Source: Brevundimonas sp. UBA6550 (GTDB lineage: Bacteria; Pseudomonadota; Alphaproteobacteria; Caulobacterales; Caulobacteraceae). From it: 64,000 nt of DNA. A program made the position numbers and the translations under genes. Shown one piece after another: positions 17,804 to 26,598 of the stretch (positions are counted from its first letter, which is position 1; the number at the start of each line of letters is the position of its first letter). Under the pieces are notes generated by a model. The model saw only the letters and a program-made list of their open reading frames with translations. It ran no database searches and had not been told where the DNA came from. Location: positions 152,951-216,950 of the forward strand of contig NZ_DJKE01000006.1 of the NCBI RefSeq assembly GCF_002434505.1. Direction: 5' to 3'.

Positions 17804-19408
17804 TCAATCCGCCGGATATTCGAACGGATCGCTCGGCGTCGGCTGGGTGGGCAGGGGCATCCGGGGCAGGGGCTCGTCGCGGTTGGCGGCGTTCAGCAGG
17901 AAGCTGGCCAGGATGATGGCGGCCTGGCGCAGGTCCTCGGCCTTCAGGTGGTCGTAGCTGTCGATGCTGGTGTGGTGGATGCGCGCGGAATAGTCGAGCG
18001 GATCCTGGATGAACTGATACCCCGGCACGCCCACCGTCTGCATATAGACGTGATCGGTGCCGCCCGAGTTGCGCAGCGACACGGTGGTCGCCCCCATGCT
18101 GGCGAAGGGCGCCAGCCATTCCTGGAAGATCGGGGCGGCGGCGACATTGCCTTCGGCGTTGATGCCGCGAATCTTGCCCGAGCCGTTGTCCAGGTTGAAA
18201 TAGGCGACCAGATCGCGATAGCCGGCGCGCGGCTCAACGGGCCAGCGGCTGCGCCAGGTGCGGTTGTTGGCCAGGCCCGCCAACGCCGGGTCGTTGGACG
18301 GCGCGCGGGTCGCCAGGTGTCGGTCGACATAGGCCAGCGACCCCAGGATGCCCTGCTCCTCGCCGTTCCACAGGGCGAAGCGGATGGTGCGTTTGGGCCG
18401 CACGTTCAGGCTTTTCAGAATGCGCGCCGCCTCCATGACGACCGCGCTGCCCGCCGCATTGTCCTGGGCGCCGTCCGAGGCGACCCAGCTGTCCAGATGG
18501 GCGCCGGCCATGACGTATTCCGTGCCGCGCGCCGTGCCGGGTATGTCGGCCAGGATGTTGTAGGCGTTGACGTCTTCGTCATGAAACCGAACCTCGCTGT
18601 TAAGCTCCAGCGTCGGCGGGGCGTCGGTCAAAGCGAGGCGCGCCAGCCGGCGATAGTCCTCGGCCGCCAGCTCCATCCCCGCCAGTTTCGGCGTGGCGCC
18701 GACCTGATAGGTGTAGCCCGTGCCGTGCAGCAGGCCGCCGTCGCGCTGGGAAATCCGCACCCAGGCCAGGGCGCCCTGTTCGACCAGGAAGGCGTCCAGT
18801 TTGAAGGCGAAATCGGCGGTCTCCAGCGACTTGCGGATGGCGGCGGGCGAATACTGCGGCTGGTTATAGGTGTTGCGCTCGGCCAATTCGGCGCTGGTCC
18901 AGCGGCGGAAGGCCGGCTCGGTCGGTTCCGACCCCGTGCCGGGCTGAGAGATCATGACGATCTTGCCCGACAGCTTGCCGCGCCATTTGTCGAAATCTTC
19001 GACCTTGGACAGGGGCGCCACGATCACGCCCGCGCTGATCGTTCCATTGGTGCCGGGCGTCCAGGCCACGGGAATGGCGCGCAGGTCCAGAGGGCGCGGC
19101 GCGGTCATGCGGGCGCTGGCGCGGACGATGGACCAGCCGCGTCCGAACTCGAACCCTTCGGCTCGCACGTCGGACAGGCCGTAGTCGCGGAACTGCTGCT
19201 GCGCCCAGCGTTCGGCCTCGCGCATCTGGGGCGAGTTGGTCATCCGCCCGCCGATCCGGTCGGTCAGATAGGCGGCGGTCTGCATCACCTGGCTGTGGTT
19301 CAGCCCCTGGTCGATGATGCCGTTGATGGCCACCCGGTCAACGGACTGGGCCATGACGGGCGTGGCCAGAAGAGCGGCGGCGGAGACAAAGGCGAGCAGA
19401 CGCGACAT
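17804..19408 (-). CDS. Exported M28 family peptidase
   Basis: A 534-residue periplasmic or secreted metallopeptidase with a signal peptide ending at PVMAQS. An inserted PA-like domain lies near residues 140-250 (GKLSGKIVMISQPGTG). The zinc domain follows with AGAHLDSWVASDGAQDNAAG, LWNGEEQGILGS, FNLDNGSGKIRG and the late HHTSIDSYDHL histidine, all as in M28 carboxypeptidase-Q-like enzymes. It is one of three exported M28 peptidases in this window, each alone on the minus strand. Confidence 0.92.
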   Translation of the reverse strand: MSRLLAFVSAAALLATPVMAQSVDRVAINGIIDQGLNHSQVMQTAAYLTDRIGGRMTNSPQMREAERWAQQQFRDYGLSDVRAEGFEFGRGWSIVRASARMTAPRPLDLRAIPVAWTPGTNGTISAGVIVAPLSKVEDFDKWRGKLSGKIVMISQPGTGSEPTEPAFRRWTSAELAERNTYNQPQYSPAAIRKSLETADFAFKLDAFLVEQGALAWVRISQRDGGLLHGTGYTYQVGATPKLAGMELAAEDYRRLARLALTDAPPTLELNSEVRFHDEDVNAYNILADIPGTARGTEYVMAGAHLDSWVASDGAQDNAAGSAVVMEAARILKSLNVRPKRTIRFALWNGEEQGILGSLAYVDRHLATRAPSNDPALAGLANNRTWRSRWPVEPRAGYRDLVAYFNLDNGSGKIRGINAEGNVAAAPIFQEWLAPFASMGATTVSLRNSGGTDHVYMQTVGVPGYQFIQDPLDYSARIHHTSIDSYDHLKAEDLRQAAIILASFLLNAANRDEPLPRMPLPTQPTPSDPFEYPAD

Positions 19409-19539
19409 TCAACAAACAGCCCCATGATTCAGATGGGCGGCATCTGACGCGATGACGTCGATTTACGCAAATCCGACGGGGTGTGACGAACCGCCCCGGT
19501 CGGAGGTGAATCTATTGGGATCAGCGCCAGGCGCCTGGG

Positions 19540-19569
19540 TTCCGGGTTCGTCCTTCGGACGCCCCGGAA
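19540..19569. repeat. Short intergenic palindrome
   Basis: TTCCGGG and CCCGGAA enclose CGTCC-TTC-GGACG, making an almost perfect 30-nt palindrome with two mismatched pairs. It lies in the 194-bp gap between the htpX stop and the peptidase start and has the look of the dispersed intergenic palindromes of Caulobacterales. With no following T tract on the minus strand it is not a standard terminator. The rest of the gap shows nothing. Confidence 0.5.
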
Positions 19570-19602
19570 TGACGATCTTGGGTGTGCCCCGAGCGTGCGG
19601 CC

Positions 19603-20562
19603 TCAGCCCCACGGACCTCTTGACGGCGGGGGCGTGGTGGGCACGCCGGTCGTGCTGGCGGTGAAGCCGGCGGCGGGGCGGGGCTGGGTCGGTTCCGGCG
19701 GCTGCATTCCCATCTTGGCGCCCAGCTCCAACAGGGCGCGCACGCGGTTGCCGGTCGCCGGGTGGGTGGAGAACAGATTGTCCGCACCGCGGCCCGCCAG
19801 CGGATTGATGATGAACAGCTGGCCCGAGGCCGGATTGCGCTCGGCCGTCGTATTGTGGATGCGCTTGGCGTAGGCTTCGATCTTCTGCAGGGCGCTGGCC
19901 AAGGCCTGGGGGTCGCCGGCGATCTCGGCGCCGACGCGGTCGGCCTCGTATTCGCGGCCCCGGCTGATGGCCATCTGCACCAGGCCCGCCGCCATGGGCG
20001 CCAGCAGCATCAGGGCCAGCGTGCCGATGACGCCGCCGGGACGCTCGCGGTCGTTGCCGCCGAAGAACAGGGCGAAGTTGGCCAGGGCCGCGATGGCGCC
20101 GGCGATGGTCGCCGTCACCGTCATGATCAGAGTGTCGCGGTTCTTCACATGGGCCAGTTCGTGCGCCATCACGCCACGCACCTCCTCGCGGGTCAGCATG
20201 TCGAGCAGGCCGGTGGTGGCGCAGACGGCGGCGTTCTCGGGGTTGCGGCCGGTGGCGAAGGCGTTGGGCTGGTCGTTCGGAATGATGGCGACCTGGGGTT
20301 GGGGCAGGCCGGCGTCCTGGGCCATCTGGCGCACGTCGGCGACATAGTTCCTGACCACGGCGTTGGGGTGCTGCTCGTCGACCGGCTGGGCGCGATACAT
20401 CTTCAGCACGATCTTGTCGGCGTTCCAGTAGCTGAACAGATTCATCCCGCCCGCGAACAGCAGGGCGACGGCCATGCCCGTCGCGCCGCCGATCAGATAA
20501 CCCAGGCCCATGAAAAGGGCGGTCATCGCGGCGAGCAGGGCGAAGGTCTTCAGATGGTTCAT
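19603..20562 (-). CDS. htpX: Protease HtpX, membrane zinc metalloprotease
   Basis: A 319-residue inner-membrane protease (M48) that helps degrade misfolded membrane proteins. Two N-terminal membrane helices (residues about 5-45) and two more near residues 150-200 frame the catalytic HELAH motif ([12 protein letters not shown]). The third zinc ligand is the glutamate in [14 protein letters not shown]. The family region [15 protein letters not shown] is present. The C-terminal 30 residues are a Pro/Thr-rich tail. The gene is alone in its transcription unit. Confidence 0.95.
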   Translation of the reverse strand: MNHLKTFALLAAMTALFMGLGYLIGGATGMAVALLFAGGMNLFSYWNADKIVLKMYRAQPVDEQHPNAVVRNYVADVRQMAQDAGLPQPQVAIIPNDQPNAFATGRNPENAAVCATTGLLDMLTREEVRGVMAHELAHVKNRDTLIMTVTATIAGAIAALANFALFFGGNDRERPGGVIGTLALMLLAPMAAGLVQMAISRGREYEADRVGAEIAGDPQALASALQKIEAYAKRIHNTTAERNPASGQLFIINPLAGRGADNLFSTHPATGNRVRALLELGAKMGMQPPEPTQPRPAAGFTASTTGVPTTPPPSRGPWG

Positions 20563-20657
20563 CGCGGTTCCAGGCCCGATCCGGCCGCAGCGTCTGGCGT
20601 CACGGGTTCGATCGTCTATTTGAGGAAAGGCGCACCAAGCCTCAAGGGAGCCGCCCT

Positions 20658-20930
20658 GTGACCGAACATCCCACCCCCGCGCCTGTCGGCGACGACCAGA
20701 CGCCGCCGACAGGCCCCGTCTTCAACGCCGAGGTGCCCCACGCCACGCCCGAGCGGCCATTGAGCGAGGCCGCCCGCCGCGCGTTGCAGGAGGCGGCGGA
20801 TCGCCGCGCGCAGCAGGAGGCGGCCCAGGCGGCGGGCGGCCAGGCCGATCCCGAGCATGGCGGACCCAGGGGGCCGGAGCCGACCCGGTTCGGCGATTGG
20901 GAGAAGAAGGGCATCGCCGTGGACTTCTGA
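20658..20930 (+). CDS. Succinate dehydrogenase assembly factor 4 homologue (DUF1674)
   Basis: A 90-residue protein starting with GTG at 20658, preceded by AAGGGAG. The last 20 residues ([19 protein letters not shown]) are the diagnostic conserved end of the SdhAF4/DUF1674 family, which in mitochondria protects and delivers the flavinylated SdhA subunit. The first 70 residues are an Ala/Gln-rich disordered or helical leader. No sdh gene is nearby, so a role in succinate dehydrogenase assembly rests on the family alone. Confidence 0.9.
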   Translation: MTEHPTPAPVGDDQTPPTGPVFNAEVPHATPERPLSEAARRALQEAADRRAQQEAAQAAGGQADPEHGGPRGPEPTRFGDWEKKGIAVDF

Positions 20931-20961
20931 CGCAGCGGCCGCGGCGCCCCAGCCTGTGTCG

Positions 20962-20976
20962 TTAACCTTCGCTTAA
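20962..20976 (+). promoter_or_regulatory. CtrA binding site, TTAA-N7-TTAA
   Basis: TTAA at 20962-20965 and TTAA at 20973-20976 with exactly 7 bp between match the consensus of the Caulobacter cell-cycle master regulator CtrA. It lies 53-67 bp upstream of the GTG start of the secreted repeat protein, a distance that suits direct activation or repression. The site is unusually AT-rich for this DNA. Confidence 0.7.
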
Positions 20977-21028
20977 GAAACAGGCGCCGGTTTTGCCGAT
21001 GTCGGGACAACTCAGAGGAGTCTGTCTC

Positions 21029-22189
21029 GTGACGATACAGTCGATGATCACCGCCGCGTCGGCGGCTCTGCTGCTCTCCGCAGCGCCCGCCCTGGCCGGA
21101 GGCCCTGGCGGTCACGGAGGCGGCCATGGCGGCGGTTATGGCGGCTGCGGCGGCGGATGTGGCGGCGGCGGCCATTACGGCGGCGGCAATTACAACGCCA
21201 ACCACAACGTCAATGTGAACGTGAACGGCGGCGCCAACGCCTATTCCAACGCCTACGCCAACTCCGGGGCCTATGCCGGCGCGACCGCCTATTCGGCCAT
21301 CAACGCCCGGTCCTATTCCAGCTCGTCCAGCTTCCAGCGCGGCTATGTCGGCGGCGGCACGACCTATGTGGGCGGCGGCGGCTATTCGGACGGCTATTAC
21401 GGCGGCGGCTATGGCGGCGGCTATGTGACCTCGGCCCCGGTGCTGGTCGGTCGTCCGCCCGTCAGCGCCCCGGTCGGCTATCCGGTCTATGGCTTCGGCC
21501 GCGACTATATCGGCTGGCGTCCGTATCCGGGCCGTCCGGTCGACTGCAACTGCCGCCCGCCCGTTCGCCCGCCGGTCCGCTACGAACAACGCTATGAGCA
21601 GCGTTACGACCAGGGCTATGTCGAACAGCCTCCCGTCTATGTTCAGGGTCCGCCGGTTCAGGTCGCGCCGCAGCGCATCTATGTCGCCCCGTCCCAGGTG
21701 AACATTGCGCCGCCCCAGGTCGAGATGGGGCCGCCCACCTATATCGAACAGCCGCCCATCTATGTTCAGGCGCCGCCGGTCAACATCGGGCCCCAGCGCG
21801 TGCAGGTGGCCCCGGCCCAGGTCAATCTGGCCCCGGCCCAGGTCGATGTGGGGCCGCCCGTCTATGTCGATCAGGCCCCGATCTACGCCCAGGCCGCCCC
21901 GGTCAACATCGGGCCCCAGCGCGTGCAGGTCGCCCCGGCCCAGGTCAATGTCGCCCCCGCCCAGGTGGAGGTCGGCGGTCCGGTCTATGTCGACCAGTCG
22001 CCCGTCTATGTGCAGTCGGCGCCGGTCAACGTCGCCCCGGCCCAGGTCTATGTGGCGCCGCCGGAAGTGAACGCAGCCCCGCCGCCGCCTCCGCCCAGCT
22101 ATTACGGCGACCTGCCGCCGCCCGAGGCCCCTGCGCCCCAGGCCCCGCCGCGTCATCGCTACGCCCAGGAGCCGGGCGAGCGCGGCTGA
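21029..22189 (+). CDS. Secreted Gly-rich protein with 41-residue tandem repeats
   Basis: A 386-residue protein. The start is the GTG at 21029, eight bases after AGAGGAG. A signal peptide ends at APALA. Residues about 25-60 are Gly/His-rich (GGHGGGHGGGYGGCGGG), followed by Asn/Tyr-rich and Gly/Tyr stretches. A short Arg/Pro patch with CNC comes near residue 170. From about residue 201 come 3.7 copies of a 41-residue unit made of heptad-like steps of the form (V/I)(A/G)PxQV, each ending in VYVDQ or similar. The Pro-rich end is PPPPPPSYYGDLPPPE. No known family is recognised. It looks like an extracellular or envelope fibre or matrix protein, possibly under CtrA control. Confidence 0.85.
   Translation: MTIQSMITAASAALLLSAAPALAGGPGGHGGGHGGGYGGCGGGCGGGGHYGGGNYNANHNVNVNVNGGANAYSNAYANSGAYAGATAYSAINARSYSSSSSFQRGYVGGGTTYVGGGGYSDGYYGGGYGGGYVTSAPVLVGRPPVSAPVGYPVYGFGRDYIGWRPYPGRPVDCNCRPPVRPPVRYEQRYEQRYDQGYVEQPPVYVQGPPVQVAPQRIYVAPSQVNIAPPQVEMGPPTYIEQPPIYVQAPPVNIGPQRVQVAPAQVNLAPAQVDVGPPVYVDQAPIYAQAAPVNIGPQRVQVAPAQVNVAPAQVEVGGPVYVDQSPVYVQSAPVNVAPAQVYVAPPEVNAAPPPPPPSYYGDLPPPEAPAPQAPPRHRYAQEPGERG
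21629..22081 (+). repeat. Tandem 123-bp coding repeat, 3.7 copies
   Basis: In-frame units start at 21629, 21752, 21875 and 21998 (the last partial). Units 2 and 3 are the most alike at DNA level, which suggests recent duplication. Each encodes 41 residues beginning PP-VYVQ or similar and containing VAPAQV-type heptads. Confidence 0.85.
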
Positions 22190-22213
22190 TCGCCTAGCGG
22201 AACCAAAGCGTCG

Positions 22214-22250
22214 TCGCCCCGGTCTGTCTCAGATCGGGGCGATTTCGTTT
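22214..22250 (+). terminator. Intrinsic terminator after the repeat protein
   Basis: An 8-bp stem TCGCCCCG (22214-22221) / CGGGGCGA (22235-22242) is followed by TTTCGTTT. The stem overlaps the stop codon of the convergent pyrF gene. Confidence 0.7.
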
Positions 22251-22948
22251 GCGATGGCAAGCGCCGCCGCGCGCGGATCGGCGGCGGCGGTGATCGGCCG
22301 CCCGATCACCAGATGGCTCGCTCCCGCCTGCAGGGCCTTGGCCGGGGTCGCCGCGCGCGCCTGGTCGTCCAGCGCCGCGCCGACCGGCCGCACGCCCGGC
22401 GTCACGATCAGAAAGTCCGGCCGTCCCGCCGCAGCCGCCAGGTCGCGGACGCGCGTCGCCTCGTGCGGGCTGGAGACGACGCCGTCGATCCCCGCCTCCA
22501 GCGCCTGGCGCACGCGCAACGCCACCAGGTCCGCCGGCGACAGGCTGTGGTCGTCCGCCGCCAGATCCTCGGCCGTCAGACTGGTCAGGACGGTCACGCC
22601 CAGCACCTTCAGCCTCGATCCGTCCGCGCCGCGCCGCGCCGCGGCCATCACCTGGGGCCGCGCATGAACGGTCAGAAGATCGCAGCCGGCCCCGGCCAGA
22701 TTGGCCGTCGCCTTCTCCACCGTCGCGCCGATGTCGTGCAGTTTCCAGTCCAGGAACACCTGGCGCCCCTGGGCCTTCAGGTCGCGCGCCAGGTCCATGC
22801 CGCCGGCCGCGAACAGCTGCAGCCCGATCTTGTAGAAGCCGACCGCATCGCCGATCCGCTCCACCAGGGCGGCGGCCTCGTCGGTGGTCGGCACGTCCAG
22901 GGCGCAGATGATCCGCGCGTCGGGGGCCGCAACTGAGGTCTGGGTCAT
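22229..22948 (-). CDS. pyrF: Orotidine 5'-phosphate decarboxylase
   Basis: A 239-residue TIM-barrel enzyme converting OMP to UMP in pyrimidine synthesis. The catalytic Asp-Lys-Asp array is in FLDWKLHDIGATV. The N-terminal CALDVPTTDEA and the phosphate-binding LIVTPGVRP and SHLVIGRPIT segments are as expected. It is divergent from marC with 86 bp between. Its stop codon lies inside the terminator of the convergent gene. Confidence 0.97.
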   Translation of the reverse strand: MTQTSVAAPDARIICALDVPTTDEAAALVERIGDAVGFYKIGLQLFAAGGMDLARDLKAQGRQVFLDWKLHDIGATVEKATANLAGAGCDLLTVHARPQVMAAARRGADGSRLKVLGVTVLTSLTAEDLAADDHSLSPADLVALRVRQALEAGIDGVVSSPHEATRVRDLAAAAGRPDFLIVTPGVRPVGAALDDQARAATPAKALQAGASHLVIGRPITAAADPRAAALAIANEIAPI

Positions 22949-23034
22949 CGACGGACTCGCGCTTAGCGGCTATGCCGGACGACCAAGGGGCGCGTCGGCA
23001 AGCGGCGTGGACGGATTGAAGGCGAGGGCAGGCG

Positions 23035-23730
23035 ATGAACGCAGTCGATTTGGGTGTCAACCTGTTCGTGACCCTGTTCGCCCTGTTGGACCCCATCGGC
23101 AATCTGCCGATCTTCGCCGCCGCCACGGCGGGGGCCACGCTGCGTCAGCGGATTTCGGTCTCGGCCCTGATCTGCGCCTTCGCCACCGTCTTTCTGGCCT
23201 TCTTCCTGTTCACCGGCCTGGGCCTGCTGCAGTTCTTCGGCATCTCCCTCGCGGCCTTCCGCATCGCGGGGGGCATATTGCTGCTGTTCCTGGGGCTGGA
23301 CATGGCGCGCGGCGACTTCCTGGCCATGTTCGCCGACAAGGACGCGCTGAGCGACGCCAAGGACGTGCGCGGCTATGCCCGTCGTCGGTTCCAGCGCCTG
23401 GTCGTGCCCTTCGCCATTCCGCTGATGATCGGGCCTGGCGCGATTTCGGCGGTGATCATCCAGGCGGGCGAGGCGGCCAAGCTGGGCTATGCCGGGACCA
23501 TGGGCTCGTTGGTCGCCATCGCGGCCGCCTGCGCCGTCTCCTTCGTCTGTTTCGCCCTGACAGGGTCGCTCAGCCGCCTGTTGGGCGAAGTCGGCATGGC
23601 CATCGTGGTCAAGGTGCTGGGCCTGATCCTGTGCGCGCTTGCGATCCAGTTCATCCTGCTAGGTCTGGGCGAGGCCATCCCCGGCATGATCTCCGGCGCG
23701 GTGACGACGCCCTATCCGGCGACGAAATAG
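23035..23730 (+). CDS. MarC family inner-membrane protein
   Basis: A 231-residue six-helix protein of the MarC/UPF0056 family, with the hallmark FALLDPIGNLPIF at residues 15-27 and MIGPGAISAVI in the second half, which is an internal structural repeat. The function of the family is not settled. The E. coli member was named for a locus next to marRAB but does not itself give multidrug resistance. It ends four bases from the convergent zincin gene. Confidence 0.92.
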   Translation: MNAVDLGVNLFVTLFALLDPIGNLPIFAAATAGATLRQRISVSALICAFATVFLAFFLFTGLGLLQFFGISLAAFRIAGGILLLFLGLDMARGDFLAMFADKDALSDAKDVRGYARRRFQRLVVPFAIPLMIGPGAISAVIIQAGEAAKLGYAGTMGSLVAIAAACAVSFVCFALTGSLSRLLGEVGMAIVVKVLGLILCALAIQFILLGLGEAIPGMISGAVTTPYPATK

Positions 23731-23734
23731 GTCT

Positions 23735-24148
23735 TCAATCCGCATCATCCTCGATGGCGTGGATGTCGTCGTCGGTCAGGCCCAGATGGTGGCCGATCTC
23801 GTGGATCAGGACGTGGGCGATCAGTTCGCCGATCTCCACGTCGCCGCGCTCGCACCATTCGTCCAGGATCGGACGGCGATAGAGGAAAACCCGCGACGGC
23901 TCGGCCGCCGGTCCCAGACTGTCGCGTCGGCCGATGTCCACGCCGTGATACAGGCCCGTCAGCTCGAACGGATCCTCGATCTCCATCTCGGCTAGGGTCG
24001 CCTCGTCGGCGAAGTCGTCGATGCGGATGACCACCTCGCCCGCCGCCTGCCGGAACGGGGCGGGCAGGGCGTCGAACGCCTGGCGCGCCAGACGGGCGAA
24101 ATCGTCGAGCGAGGGGGCCAGGACGGCGGACATCGGAGCGTCGGTCAT
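23735..24148 (-). CDS. Small zincin-fold metallopeptidase family protein (PF06262-like)
   Basis: A 137-residue protein from the ATG at 24146-24148 (MTDAPMSAV; a second Met five residues on is possible). The C-terminal HEIGHHLGLTDDDIHAIE is an extended HExxHxxG zinc site. The rest matches the small one-domain minigluzincin family, with DPFELTGLYHGVD and the LYRRPILDEW segments. The family function is unknown. Longer upstream frames would overlap the divL promoter area and are rejected. Confidence 0.85.
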   Translation of the reverse strand: MTDAPMSAVLAPSLDDFARLARQAFDALPAPFRQAAGEVVIRIDDFADEATLAEMEIEDPFELTGLYHGVDIGRRDSLGPAAEPSRVFLYRRPILDEWCERGDVEIGELIAHVLIHEIGHHLGLTDDDIHAIEDDAD

Positions 24149-24276
24149 GGGGGCGATATCGCCGTCCGCGCCCGCCTTCGCAACGGGGCGCGATGACGCG
24201 ATCACGCGACTGCCGCATTTTCGCGCGGTTGGCGTTATGGTTAGCGAATCGCGGCGCGCACTCTCCAAGGACACGA

Positions 24277-26598
24277 ATGGCCGAGGCCGACATCGCCTAT
24301 GTCGCCACTGCAGGCGCAGCTGGACTGGCCATGGCCGTCAGCGCCTGGGCCCTGCTGATGCGCGGGCGGCTGAACGCCGCCGCCGACGAGGCCGAGCGCG
24401 AGCGGGTCGAGGCCCTGGCCAGCCTGGGTCGCCACGACGCCATGCTGCGCGCCTTCGACGACGTCAGCCTGGCCCTTACGCCGGACGGCCAGGCGGCCGG
24501 AGCGCCCATCGGATCGGCCGAGCTGGTGGCGCGGCTGGCCGAGGACAGCGACGACGTGGGCGCCGCCGTCCTGGCCCGCTTGCGACAGACGCACGGCGCC
24601 CTGATCGACGCCCTTGTGCAATCGGGCCAGGCGTTCGAGGGGCTGGCGGCGCTGGATGCGGTGGAGCCTTGGCGGATCGAGGGGCGGGTCGCGGGCGGCG
24701 CGGCCTGGCTGCGCCTGTCGCCGGCCTCGCGCTTCACCCTGACCGGGGCGGATGCGACCGAAAGCGGCCTGGCCATGCTGGGCGACGCCTCGCCCACGCC
24801 GACCTGGGTGGTGGATGGCACGGGCAAGCTGGCCTGGGCCAACCGCGCCTGGCTGAACGCGATCAACGCCGAGACCCTGGACGCCGCTGTCGAGGCCGGC
24901 TTGTCGTTCGACCGCGGCGCCGACGCTCTGGTCGCCGAGGCCGCGCGGCTGGGCGTGCGTCAGGAAGGCTTTCGCTGGACGACCGGGGGCGGCGCCCGGC
25001 GCGCCTGGCGCATCATCGCCGAACCGGCGGGGGGCGGCGCCGTCACCGCCTTCGCCATCGACGTCACCGAGGCGGAAGAGACCCGCGACACCCTGCGCCG
25101 CCATGTCGAGGCCCATGACGAGACGCTGAACCACCTGGCGGACGCCGTGGCCATCTTCGGCCCGCAGAAGCGGCTGGCCTTCCACAACACCGCCTTCCAG
25201 ACCCTGTTCGACATCGACCCGGCGTGGCTGGACGAACGCCCGACCCACGCCGAACTGCTGGACCGCCTGCGTCAGCGCCGCAGCCTGCCCGAGGTCGTCG
25301 ATTACGCCGGGTGGAAGGCGCACGAGCTGGACTTCTACGGCGCGTCCGAGGCCTCGCCCGACGACAGCTGGTCCCTGCCGGACGGGCGCACCTTGCGGGT
25401 GGTTCGCCAGCCGCACCCGCTGGGCGGCATCCTGCTGATCTTCTCGGACATCACCGACGAACTGAAGCTGCGCAGCCGGTTCAACGCCCAGATCCAGGTT
25501 CAGCGCGCCACCCTGGACAAGCTGAACGATGCGGTCGCCGTGTTCGGCTCGGACGGCCGGCTGCGGTTGCATAACGAGGCGTTCGAGACCTTCTGGAGCC
25601 TGTCGGCCGAGCGGATCGCGACCCTGGCCGATTTCGACGCCCTGGCCGAACTGTGCAAGGCGGTCCTGCCCGACCCGGCCCTGTGGCTGGGCTTGAAGGC
25701 GCGCGTCGCCGACCCCGATCCCGAAAGCCGGGTGGCCATTTCGGGCGAGGGGCGCACCGTGGACGGCCGCGTCGCCGCCTGGCAGACCCGCCCCCTGCCG
25801 GACGGCGCGACCCTGGTCGCCTTTTCCGACGTCACCGCCCGTCGCGGGCTGGAACAGGCGCTAGTCCAGCGCGAACAGGCCCTGGCCGAAAGCCAGGCCC
25901 TGAAGCGCGAGTTCGTCGGCAGCGTCTCCTATGAACTGCGCACGCCGCTGACGACCATCGTCGGCTATTCCGAACTGCTGGAGACGATGGGCGACCTGCC
26001 CGACCGCAGCCGCCAGCACGCCGGCGCCATCCGCGTCGCCGCCAGCCAGCTGGCCCGCTCCATCGACGATGTGCTGGACATGGCCCAGATCGACGCCGGA
26101 GAGATGGAGCTGTCGCTGGGCGACCTGCGCGTCTGCGATCTGCTGGCCGAGGCGGGCGAAAAGGTCCGCGCTCGGATCGAGGGGCGCGGCGCCACCCTGA
26201 CCATTAGCTGTCCGACCGATCTGAAGCCGATCCGCGCCGACCAGCATCGCATCGGCCAGGCGCTGGATCATCTGCTGGAGAACGCCGCGCGGGCGGTGTC
26301 GGACGGCGGGGCGGTGGTCCTGAAGGCCGAGGCCGGTCCGTCAGAAGTGCGCCTGACGGTCTCCGACACCGGGCGCGGCATCCCCTATCACCTGCAGGCC
26401 CACGTCTTCGACCGTTTCGTGCGGCGCGAGCGGGGCGGTCCGGGCGTCGGTCTGGCCCTGGTCAAGGCGCTGGTCGAACTGCACGGCGGCTGGGCCGAGG
26501 TCGAGAGCGAACCGGGCAAGGGCGCCGCCTTCATCCTGCACCTGCCGCTGGGCGCCGCGACCACCGCCGCCGCGCCCGAGCTTCAGCTGGAGCTTTAA
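24277..26598 (+). CDS. divL: Cell-cycle histidine kinase-like protein DivL (tyrosine in the H-box)
   Basis: A 773-residue protein. A short N-terminal hydrophobic segment (residues about 5-28) precedes a helical region and three PAS-like domains (near residues 165, 290 and 410). Next come a DHp domain and a HATPase domain. In the H-box, FVGSVSYELRTPLTTIVGYSELLE, the phospho-acceptor is Tyr552 instead of His, the defining feature of DivL. N-box (HLLENAARAV) and G-boxes (DTGRGIP, GPGVGLALVKA) are kept. In Caulobacter DivL binds DivK and controls CckA and so CtrA activity at the cell pole. The start is the ATG at 24277. Confidence 0.93.
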   Translation: MAEADIAYVATAGAAGLAMAVSAWALLMRGRLNAAADEAERERVEALASLGRHDAMLRAFDDVSLALTPDGQAAGAPIGSAELVARLAEDSDDVGAAVLARLRQTHGALIDALVQSGQAFEGLAALDAVEPWRIEGRVAGGAAWLRLSPASRFTLTGADATESGLAMLGDASPTPTWVVDGTGKLAWANRAWLNAINAETLDAAVEAGLSFDRGADALVAEAARLGVRQEGFRWTTGGGARRAWRIIAEPAGGGAVTAFAIDVTEAEETRDTLRRHVEAHDETLNHLADAVAIFGPQKRLAFHNTAFQTLFDIDPAWLDERPTHAELLDRLRQRRSLPEVVDYAGWKAHELDFYGASEASPDDSWSLPDGRTLRVVRQPHPLGGILLIFSDITDELKLRSRFNAQIQVQRATLDKLNDAVAVFGSDGRLRLHNEAFETFWSLSAERIATLADFDALAELCKAVLPDPALWLGLKARVADPDPESRVAISGEGRTVDGRVAAWQTRPLPDGATLVAFSDVTARRGLEQALVQREQALAESQALKREFVGSVSYELRTPLTTIVGYSELLETMGDLPDRSRQHAGAIRVAASQLARSIDDVLDMAQIDAGEMELSLGDLRVCDLLAEAGEKVRARIEGRGATLTISCPTDLKPIRADQHRIGQALDHLLENAARAVSDGGAVVLKAEAGPSEVRLTVSDTGRGIPYHLQAHVFDRFVRRERGGPGVGLALVKALVELHGGWAEVESEPGKGAAFILHLPLGAATTAAAPELQLEL

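Noticed and set aside
21629..22081. CRISPR array, because of regular repeats
   Set aside because: The 123-bp units are adjoining, in frame and coding, with no spacers.
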